Of a stretch of 36,359 bases of DNA, positions 8,831-18,100 are shown piece after piece. A model generated the notes under the pieces. That model saw nothing but the letters and a program-made list of their open reading frames with translations. It searched no databases and was not told where the DNA came from. Every line of letters begins with the position of its first letter. The first letter of the stretch is position 1. The DNA comes from Pinguiococcus pyrenoidosus (taxonomy: Eukaryota > Sar > Pinguiophyceae > Pinguiochrysidales > Pinguiochrysidaceae), in the NCBI GenBank assembly GCA_019677205.1, contig JAAMXY010001079.1, positions 1 through 36,359 of the forward strand, given 5' to 3'. The position numbers and the translations under genes were made by a program.

Positions 8831-10600
8831 ATGCGTCCCCCCCAAAAAGCGTTTCGAACTCTTACAAAAACTCCAGTTCCTTCACCTGAAACTCTGATAT
8901 TTCCGAATCGCGAGATGGCCCCACAGAAACGTCCAGAGTGCCTGGGCAAGTCGTCAGATTCGTATTCGAAGGCATCCGCCAATGGGGTGACGGATGTCCG
9001 GCGTAGGAAGCGCCTTGGGCCAATCGACGCCGAAGCAATAAGGCTTCCTTTTTCGCGTGAGCGAAAGCGCTTTCGTGCGAGGTGTCGCCCCAAGCTCGAA
9101 GGGCTGCATCCTGGTGTCCTTTGGACGCCGAGAATGGCCGAAGTCACCGTTCCCGAGCGCGTGGAACTCATTCGAGCGGGTCGCTGCACGCGTCATCCTT
9201 CCGAGCATCTCGTCGAGGAAGTGTGGGGGACGAAGCGCAGAGGCTTCTTCCGGCGCAAGCAGAAGGTCCTGCTCGGCACCCAGCGACGCGCGTGCCCGCA
9301 GTGCGCCAGCATCGCGCCCCGCTCCAGCACCCTCATGTCGGACACCCTCGACGCGCAGCTGGACGGCAAGAGCCCGGAGGAGCAGGCGGCCTTCTGGAGG
9401 CAGGAAGCGCAGCGGCTTCGGGAGGAGCGCCAACAGCTGGAGAAGGACAGGGAAGCGTACCGCGCCTTGGCGGACCAGCGCCGAGAGGCCTTGGAGGCCG
9501 TGAAGCCCGGCGCGGACGGAGAAATCCGAGCGCCCGTGAACGCCAATGGAGGCCTCACGGAAAATGAAGAAGACAAGCCACAGGCGGCCGCCTCGTCGCC
9601 GGAGACGTCGCAGGCCAAGGAGAGGCTTCTGCGGGCGGCCGCCTTCATCACCTGCTCGCTGACCTTGGACGACCACGACGACGACGTTGCCGACGTGCAG
9701 GTCAGCCCGGACGGGGGCTTCGTGCTCACGGCCAGCGCCGACGGCGAATCGAAGGTCTGGCTCGTGCACAAGACCGTCGCGTCGGCGGTGTGCATGCAAA
9801 CGCTGGATCACCCCAAGGCGATCCTCTCCGTGGCCATCTCCGCCGACAGCAGCTATGTGGTCACGGCCAGTGCGGACTCCACCGCCAAGGTCTGGCTGGT
9901 GGACATCAACGCGCCCAAGTGGTCCTCCTTCGAGCTCAAGCATGCCAGCATCGTGCAGTCCGTGGCCATCGCAGCCAACGGCGCGTTCGTCGTGACGGGA
10001 TGCCACAACGGCAACGGCAGATTCTGGATCACCGACCAGGACTCGGCGACGTGGGAGCACCGCCCCCTAGAGGGCCACACCGCCGAGGTCACAAGCGTGG
10101 CGATCAGCGCCGACAGCACCTTCATCGTCACGGGCAGCAAGGATCGGAACGCGAGAGTCTGGACGGTGGACCTCATGTCCCCCGAGCCCCCCGCCTGCGT
10201 GACAGAGCTTGTCGCTCACCGAGACGAAATCACCGACGTGGCGATCGCGCCGGACAACAGCTTCGTCCTGACTGGCAGCGGGGACCGCACCGGCAAGGTT
10301 TGGAACGTGAACCTCGATGAAGAGTTCTGGACGCCCGCGGCGACCCTCGCGGGGCACCGGGGTAGTGTGAATGCCGTCGCGATCTCGTCGGACTCCACGT
10401 TCGCCGTGACCGGCAGCTCGGACAAGTCCGTCAAGCTCTGGCTCGTGGACCGGAGCGAGTCCTCCTGGTTCTGCCTGAGCACCATCCAGCATGCCCGGCC
10501 CGTGCTGTCCGTCGCTGTGTCTCCCGACGGATCTTACATCGTGTCCGGCAGCGCATCAGGCGACACCAAACTTTTCACCATGGATGACCATGAAGAGTAG
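8831..10600 (+). CDS. seven-bladed WD40 protein with N-terminal Cys/His motif and coiled coil
   Basis: The C-terminal ~330 residues form one complete beta-propeller. Seven repeats follow each other, each with a core like VTSVAISADSTFIVTGS and a closing strand like KVWLVD. A charged helix precedes it (EEQAAFWRQEAQRLREER and beyond). Upstream is a short basic segment with CTRHP and, about 37 residues later, CPQC, a spacing suggesting zinc binding. As I recall it, similar C-x2-HP...CPxC segments occur in many diatom and other stramenopile proteins. That motif indicates that translation begins upstream of the ATG at 9335, so I place the start at the first in-frame ATG, 8831 (589 residues). ATGs at 8915 and 9134 are alternatives; 9134 would give 488 residues and still keep the motif. 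No intron is evident. The propeller is presumably a protein-binding scaffold, and the partner is unknown. Confidence 0.83.
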   Translation: MRPPQKAFRTLTKTPVPSPETLIFPNREMAPQKRPECLGKSSDSYSKASANGVTDVRRRKRLGPIDAEAIRLPFSRERKRFRARCRPKLEGLHPGVLWTPRMAEVTVPERVELIRAGRCTRHPSEHLVEEVWGTKRRGFFRRKQKVLLGTQRRACPQCASIAPRSSTLMSDTLDAQLDGKSPEEQAAFWRQEAQRLREERQQLEKDREAYRALADQRREALEAVKPGADGEIRAPVNANGGLTENEEDKPQAAASSPETSQAKERLLRAAAFITCSLTLDDHDDDVADVQVSPDGGFVLTASADGESKVWLVHKTVASAVCMQTLDHPKAILSVAISADSSYVVTASADSTAKVWLVDINAPKWSSFELKHASIVQSVAIAANGAFVVTGCHNGNGRFWITDQDSATWEHRPLEGHTAEVTSVAISADSTFIVTGSKDRNARVWTVDLMSPEPPACVTELVAHRDEITDVAIAPDNSFVLTGSGDRTGKVWNVNLDEEFWTPAATLAGHRGSVNAVAISSDSTFAVTGSSDKSVKLWLVDRSESSWFCLSTIQHARPVLSVAVSPDGSYIVSGSASGDTKLFTMDDHEE

Positions 10601-11191
10601 GTACATCCTCAGTTTTGCTTCAGGTCATCGCGAAGGCTTCGCCATCCGCCTCGCTGGAGTCCTTGCTCGGACTGCCGCCGCTAGGAGCGCCCCATGAGTC
10701 CAGGAGCAATGCTTACCATGCGTGCTGCGCAGTCTTCATCGAGACCGCGCTCGTAGGAGGAGTGTCCTGTGATTGTTTGCTTGAGTGTGTGTCGCGTGCT
10801 TCAGCAAGTCTCAAGAACGCGTTTAGGCTTTCCCGCCCCTCGTACTTGCCGAGTCTCTCCGAATCCCCTTCTCGATGTCCCCACATCCAGTGCAGATGAG
10901 AAGTGGGGAGGCAAGATACGTCCTGCTGACAATCAAGTCAGCGAGCTTGTTCGTTGCGACGAGGCACCGAGCGTGGAAGCTTGCGCAGCTTGAGGTGTCG
11001 CGTGATCACAAAAGAAAACGCTATGACAATAATATGACGTTGTCTAAATACCTGTGCAATAGCCCAGCAATCGAGGAAAGAACTCCTTTGCGCTTTCGCG
11101 CCACATTACCTACTTCCGCTTCCACTGTCCGGCGTCTCCGTGTGGTAGAGGTCATAAGACCGTCTGACCGCTCGGAGGAGGCCTATCTGCG
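10601..11191. other. intergenic region between WD40 and SFT2 genes
   Basis: This 591-bp stretch holds the 3' end of the WD40 transcript and the promoter of SFT2. Short open frames are present, but none has family resemblance, domain features or good splice partners. The part around 11010-11060 is AT-richer. I see no TATA box, tRNA or repeat. Confidence 0.5.
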
Positions 11192-11913
11192 ATGGAGAGC
11201 ATCCAAAGCCTTCTCAAGGATGGCCTTCAGGTGCTCAAATCCTCGATATCCCACGAGGGAATCCACTCTTTCGGGCCTGACTCACCTTCTGCCTCCGCAG
11301 ATCCAGCGCGAGAAGAGCTGGTATGACGAGCTAGAGGAGGAGGTGCGTCTGAGAAACGCTCCGGTGCCAAAGATCATCAGAGGTCACCTCTCAGTCCCCC
11401 GCAGGTCTGTGAGCTGTGCCCGGAGCTCACGTTGCAACAGCGGGTCATGGGCTGTGTGGCGTGCTTCAGCCTGGGCTTCCTCATGAGCCTGGGCTCCTTG
11501 TTCAAGCTTGTGGAGCTCGTGGAGGGCAACCCGGTGCCGTTTGCGATGACATACACCTTGGGAAACATCGTCGCCATTTGCTCTTCGTGCTTCCTCTCCG
11601 GGCCGAAAAGCCAGGCGACCAAGATGTTCAAGGGCCACCGCCTCTTCGCGACCCTGTCTTACTTGCTGAGCATCGGCCTCACGCTTATCGTGACCTTCAC
11701 GCCGGATGTGCCCAAGAGACTCTTTCTAGTGCTCATTTGCATCATGCTGCAGTTTGTTGCTCTCGCCTGGTAGGATGATCCCACAAGAGATCGCAGGCGC
11801 CAGGCGCCTAGCTTTGGCCTCACACCGTCTTTACTTTCAGGTATACCCTGAGCTGGATTCCCTTTGCGCGCGAGGCGGTAGGCAATTGCTGCAAGAGCAT
11901 GTGCAAGGTTTGA
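11192..11913 (+). CDS. SFT2: SFT2-like Golgi vesicle transport protein
   Basis: This is a small tetraspanning protein of the SFT2/Got1 group, which acts in endosome-to-Golgi vesicle fusion. Exons are 11192-11230, 11301-11342, 11405-11769 and 11841-11913, with introns of 70, 62 and 71 nt, giving 172 residues. Exon 1 encodes MESIQSLLKDGLQ and exon 2 IQREKSWYDELEEE, which form the cytosolic N-terminus. Exon 3 holds LCPELTLQQRVMGC and the membrane helices with the family signature FAMTYTLGNIVAICSSCFL and GPKSQATKMF. The last intron splits a Trp codon (TG|G), and exon 4 adds YTLSWIPFAREAVGNCC, matching the family's YSLSYIPYARDAV. Without that splice the frame ends at an intronic TAG right after the Trp. 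It converges on the giant DUF1415 gene, with 231 bp between the stops. Confidence 0.94.
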
Positions 11914-12144
11914 AGCGGTGATAGAGATCGCGGCGTCAATCGCTGCCTTTCCAGCATTCAAGCGATAGCCATAGTGATAGCGGAAGCTCTGAAAGCTCTG
12001 AAATGCCGATGCTGTGGTCAAGTGGGTTGGCTTTCGGAGTCTGTCAGACGTTGTACTGTAGTCCGGAGAAAAAAACAACTAGGAGACTTCATAGGAAAAG
12101 CGCAAACTTCACGGACAATGCTACTGCTACGGTTCCGAGTCGCC
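11914..12144. other. convergent 3' intergenic spacer
   Basis: This spacer lies between the SFT2 stop (+) and the stop of the giant DUF1415 gene (-). It contains a short direct repeat (AGCTCTGAA twice near 11985-12003). No gene or RNA is recognised. It must hold both 3' ends. Confidence 0.5.
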
Positions 12145-15100
12145 TCATTGGCGCTTACGCCGTCGAAGCGGGTTGAGCTTATCGTACCGGCGGGCCTCGG
12201 ATATCAAGGACCTCGCCGTCTGTACGAATCGTGCCACACTACTTTTACTAACCTTTGGCACCCCCTGGGCCTTCACAGCATCTTTGTCGCCTTGCGCAGC
12301 GGCTACTCGCCGCTGAAGCAGCTCGATCATCCAGACCAGCGCCTCGCGCTGCTCCCTGGTCAAGCCAGAGGATGCTGCCTCAGCCCGTGCCCGCTGCTCC
12401 TTCGCAATGAAAGCTGGGTCCTTGCCCGCCGTGATCGCCGCCTCGTACGGGTCGTCAGAGCTCCGCTTCTCTGCTTCGGAGGTGCTCGACCTACCCCGCT
12501 CCCCATCCTCCATGGACACCTGCCGTTCTTGGGCCTCCACAACCTCACTTGGGTCAGATTGTACATCTTGTGCACCGGTCACCTCCTTCTCGACTGATTT
12601 CTCTTTCTGCTCTTCACCAGTCGGAGCCGCCTTCTTCTCCTCGTCGGACATAAGCTCTATGCTTTGAGGTATCTTCTGCTTGTCCTGCTTCTGCCCTGCA
12701 GCCTCTCCTGTCTTTACATCTGGTGCTTGACCCTCTCTATCTTCTTGCCCTACTTCTTGCTTGGCATCAATCGTCGGTGCAACTTTGCTATCAAGCGCAG
12801 GCTTGGCTTCGGAAACGGATTCTGAATCGCTGGCCTCCAGCGTGCCAGGGTCTTGCGAACTAGGGACAGGAGAAGCGCCTTCTCCACTGGGTGCGTTCTC
12901 AGTGGGCGACGGATCACGGCCTCCTGAGCTAAGCGACACCTCAACCGCGACGGAGGGCTGTTTCTCAGAGGAGGAATCCTTGACTTCCACGTCAACGGTT
13001 AGCTCAGCCACATCGGCACTTGGCTGGGAGGACCCCACCAGCACATCCTCCGCAGCCTTAAGGTCCGAGGCTTCAACTTCGCCGGTCGCGCTTGACGAGC
13101 TGGCTTTGGGCACTACTCCGGGGAGTTTTTCGTCGGCCGACTGGACCTCTGGCGCGGTCAGGGGAGCTGCTGGCGTGCTAGCGCCTACTAATGTGTCCAC
13201 TGCCTTGTCGGGAATGTCAGCCTTGGCGTCTTCCTTCTCAAGGCTCTCGATTGGGGCGCCGCTCTCACTGGGCACCTTGGTTGGCGCCGCCTCTTTCCCA
13301 TCCGACAACGACCCCGAGGCAGGGTCAATCTCGCTAGGCGAGGATGCTTTTAAGGCTTTCTTCTGGCCTTCGACTTGCTTGGCTTCAGGCGAAGATGCCA
13401 CGTCCTTTGTCGAAGCTTTCTCGATTGGTGCCTCCGCAGCAACGGCTGTCGCAAGCTCAGCCTTATCCAGAATTACGTCCGTCGTCTTTGCAGCGTTCCC
13501 CCCCATCGGGGCTTCAGCCAGTTGATTTTCTTCGGAGTTGATCGTCTGCGGAGCGTCTCCAGGCGGAGCTCTCTTGCCATCGTCGGCTGCCAATACCGCA
13601 ACCGCAGCGCTCAGGTCACCAGCGTCCACAAGTTGCTTGGCCCCTTCAATGTCTCGTTTCTCAGAATCCTCGACCTCTGCGGCTTTCGCCTTCTCCGCTT
13701 CGATGCTGAGGGGCTGCCTGAGCTCAATCGACTCGGTGTCTTTGACGTCCGATATCTTCTCCTTCTCCGTTTCCAGAGTAAGCTTCTCACCCACTTGGGC
13801 AGTCTCTTCCTCGGCAGGCTCGACCTCCACTGTCTCGAGCTTCGCTGCCGAGCCACTGTCCAGAGACACCTCCGAAGCTTGCTCAGCCTCGGCGACCTCG
13901 GCCTTGTCTTCGGGCATCTTAAGAGTCTCCGCCTCCATGCTAAGAGCCGGCTTGAGGTCCACTGACTCGGTGTCTTTGGCGTCCGACATCTTCTCCTTCT
14001 CCGTTTCCAGAGAAAGCTTCTCACCGACTTGGGCAGCCTTTTCCTCGGCAGGCTCGACCTCCAATGTCTCGAGCTTCGCTGCCGAGCCACTGTCCAGAGA
14101 CACCTCCGAAGCTTGCTCAGCCTCGGCGACCTCGGCCTTATCTTCGGGCATCTTAAGACTCTCCGCCTCCATGCTAAGCGCCGGCTTGAGGTCCACTGAC
14201 TCGGTGTCTCTGGCGTCCGACATCTTCTCCTTCTCCGTTTCCAGGGTAAGCTTCTCACCGACTTGGGCAGTCTTTTCCTCGGCAGGCTCGACCTCCACTG
14301 TCTCGAGCTTCGCTGCCGAGCCACTATCCAGAGACACCTCCGAAACTTGCTCAGCCTCGGCGACCTCGGCCTTATCTTCGGGCATCTTAAGACTCTCCGC
14401 CTCAATGCTAAGAGCCGGCTTGAGGTCCACTGACTCGGTGTCTCTGGCGTCCGACATCTTCTCCTTCTCCGTTTCCAGAGAAAGCTTCTCACCCACTTGG
14501 GCAGCCTTTTCCTCGGCAGGCTCGACCTCCACTGTCTCGAGCTTCGCTGCCGAGCCACTATCCAGAGACACCTCCGAAGCTTGCTCAGCCTCGGCGACCT
14601 CGGCCTTATCTTCGGGCATCTTAAGAGTCTCCGCCTCCATGCTAAGAGCCGGCTTGAGGTCCACTGACTCGGTGTCTTCGGCGTCCGACATCTTCTCCTT
14701 CTCCGTTTCCAGAGTAAGCTTCTCACCCAGTAGGATCTCCTTTCCTTCGCTCGCTATGGAAGGAGACTCGTCGTCTTTTTGCGCCGCTTCAGAATCAATA
14801 GGAAGCGACGCAACAGGAGTTTCCTTGACCAGCTCGACATCCTTTGAGCTGTCTAGCCTGTCCGCCTTCTCCGTGAGGAGAGTCACCGACGGCTTGACGT
14901 CGACCACCCCTTCTGCTGGAGACGCTTCCTTTTCCAAAGCTTTGGCCGTTTCTCCGCTCGCTTGAGCATCGCTGCTCTCTGTCTCTGTCGACGCAGATCC
15001 CGAAGCAATGGACTCTGTTCCCGACGCATTTTCGAGCGCCGTCACAGGAGTCTTCCCGGATTCGGAAACATCAACGTGGACCTCTGACACCTCCGATTTT

Positions 15101-18100
15101 TCCGTGTCAAGGCTGACCGTGGCTTTGACGTCGACCTTACCACCCTTCAAGCCCTCCGTCTGCTCCGGCTCGCCTGACTCCGAGTCGGCGCCAAGAGGCG
15201 GCAAGATCTCCCCGTCGAGAGATAGCACCGGAGCTTCCACCGGCTCTTCCTCCTTCGAAGCAACAACCGACTCAGAGGCTTCGCCGTCAATGGGCGAAGA
15301 CGTCGACTTGATCGGTTCTGCAGAGGATTCCCCACTGGGCGGTACTGCCGCAAGCTCCTCCAGCTGGGCGGCGTCAGCGTTCTCCTTCAGCGCCTGCGGC
15401 TTGTCAGCATCGAGGCTGATGGACGGCTTGAGTTCAGTCTTTCTTTGATCCAAGGACTCTTCCTTCTCAGAGACAGCCGTTGCCTTGGTGCTGATGCGAG
15501 GGCCGTCGCCATCAACGGCTCCAGCCTCGGGTTGGACCAACCCGGCCGAGGACTCGCTATCGAGAGACAGCGCGGGAATCTCATCTGGCTGGGTGACGTC
15601 AAGCTTTTCGGTCGACTCCTCGATCTTCGCAGACCCGAGGCCCGCAGGCACATGGACTCCAGCTGGCTCATTGTCTGGCAGATCCGCAGCCTGCTCTTCT
15701 TTCGATTCTGAGCTCGATTTACTCAGCGACAACGGCTCACCCGTGGGGAGCTCGACTGCATCCTGCTTCGATTCCTCGTCACTTTTGCCTCTCTGACCAT
15801 CCTTGCGCGCCACGGGCACTTCGCGCTGGAGGTTGTCCATCTTCTGCTTCTCTGCTTCCAGGGTCAAGAGAGGCAAACGGTCTGCATCTAGCTTCGACTC
15901 CGTGTCTAGCTTCGACTCCGTGTCTAGCGTCGACTCCGTGTCTAGCTTCGACTCCGTGTCTAGCTTCGACTGTGCATCTCGCTTCGACTCTGCATCTAGC
16001 TTGGTATCTGCATCGTCTTGAGCCAGCATGGCAGCCTCGGCAGCACCCGCATCTGCAGTCGCCAGATCCTTCAGCTTTTCCTTCTCACCTTCGATAGTCA
16101 AGGAAGGCAGGCCAACGTCATCCAGCGCCGACTCTTCACTACTCTGCGTCATTTCGGGATGTTTGATCGGGGCTTCGACTTCCGTCTCGGAGGCCTCGCT
16201 CTTCGCCTTTTCCGCTTCCAAGTTCAAAGGAGGAAAAGCGGCTGCGGATGCATCCTGAACGTCGGGGAGACGTTCCTTCTCGGTGTCCAGCGTCAGCATT
16301 TTGCCAACTTGCTCATCCTCTTCCTTATCAGCAGAAGCTTCCGAAGCTTGCGGCGACTTCCCAGAATCCTTCAACGCTTGGGCTGGATCAGCGCTGTCCT
16401 TAGCTACTTCGACAGGTTTGTCTGCTTCAGGCGCTTTCGGTGTGTCTATTGCGATCGCCCCTGCTTCCGAATCCTTGGACATAGTCTCGACTGACACGGC
16501 AGCGGTCTCTCCATCTTTGGGATCGACCAGCTCCTTCTCGCCGCCCAGCTTCAACGTCACCTCCTCCACCTCCTCAGAAGAAGCCACGTCCGACTCTGGC
16601 GTCGAATCCGATAAATTCACTGGATCGGAGCCATTCAGCAGCGGTTCCGAAGTTCCAGTCGATGGCAGAGGCTTGGAGTCGCGATGTTCGTCCCCCTTCA
16701 CCTCAGTTGCTGATTCTGCTGCCGACGCATCCACTGGATCAGTCGACTGCTGCGAACTGCTGAGTGCCTCCGAAGCGGGCGCATCCACCGCACCAGCGGT
16801 GAGCTGCACGTCCACGGCATCTGACTTAAGCTCTGGAATGCCGTCAGAACGCAGCGAATCTTCACTCGCCAGGCTCTCAGCTTCAGACGAGCCCTCTTTC
16901 GGAATGGAGCTCGACGCAGAGGGGGAAAGCTCAGGGTCTCCAAAGCCTGCTTCCGCTTCCGTCTCAAGCTTGGATTCCGTTTGTTCCTCCTTCGGTTTGG
17001 ATGCGCTAGCCGGTGGTTCTGAAGTCAACGAGTTGAGGTAGCTGAATCCTGCGACGAATTCGGAGGGCGGCGCGATGGGTTCGGCCTCTGCTTTCTCTGG
17101 ACTTGTACTTGCTTCAGAAGCCATGTACGGGGCCCCGACCGGCTCAGAAGATGCCGGCGAAGGCTCGGCTCCAATGCTTGTCGTTTGCAGAAGGTCTCCC
17201 AGCATCGCCTCTTCCGGCACTTCTTGGATGGAGCCCTGATCCGCGCCACTCCCTACTGACGCAGCCGCGTCGCGGATCTCCTGAGACTCAGGTTCGATGT
17301 TCAGCTTGTCTGACGTTTCGACCAGTTCCTCGACCGAAGAGCTTGGCGCATCGCTCACTCCTTGCTTGATGCGTAGGTCCGAAGCTTCTTCCGACGACGC
17401 AGTTTCTGCTGTTGCCACTGGGGCGGGATCCAACGAGAGCGCAGACACACCAGAAACTTCTTCGGCGATCTTCACCTCGCCAGAAGCCGTTTCAGAAGGA
17501 GTCGACGGAGTTGACGCTTTCCCTGGTTCGGCGACAGCTGTCAAGTCTTTCTCCAAGGAGACAGAGCTGCTATTTTCGCCGGTGACCTCAGAGGAGGACT
17601 TGGATTCGGATTTAGTTTCCAGGGTCGCCTCCTGCTTCTGTGACTCGTCAACCTTGGTCTCGCTGGAAAGAGATCCCTGTACCTCGGCAATGTCGAGAGG
17701 CTTGTAGTCTCCGAAAACAAGTTGCGCGGCTCGCTCAGTGGCTGACTCGTCCTTCTCGATAGCCTTGGCACCCGCGTCCGCGACAACGGCAGGAGGCGCC
17801 TCCAGCTCCGACTTGGCAGCCTTCTGCTTCTCTCCGGACTCGATGCTCGAGGGCTCGCCACCGATCGTCGCAGGCGAAGCAACGGGGACGTCTACCTGCG
17901 CCTCGTCGTCGCGGGGCTCGAGAGAAGTCTTGATCTCGTTTTTCGGCAAGGCATCGCTCCCGGCTTCGAGCTCCAGCGCTGCTGGCGGATCCTTTGGGAG
18001 TGCAGCGGGCGACACATCAACGCTCAAGGAGACGTCAACACTTAGGTCGTCCGACTTGACAGTGAGCGATACGTCGAGCATGTCAGCCTGGGAGGCCTCC

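Noticed and set aside
8954-10060. 368-codon minus frame across the WD40 gene
   Set aside because: It is antisense to seven clear WD repeats; its sequence is Arg/His/Val-rich and featureless.
12234-12266. 33-nt GT...AG segment near the end of DUF1415 copy A considered as an intron
   Set aside because: It is half the length of the shortest intron in this window, and the frame is open either way.
13683-14718. Direct repeats considered as a CRISPR or satellite array
   Set aside because: The units are contiguous without spacers, 3n in length and in frame within a long coding exon of a eukaryotic gene.
13538-14965. 475-codon + frame and a 371-codon minus frame over the 234-bp repeats
   Set aside because: Both are out-of-frame readings of the repeat array in DUF1415 copy A. 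A repeat of 3n length keeps any stop-free frame open, so length is no evidence here.
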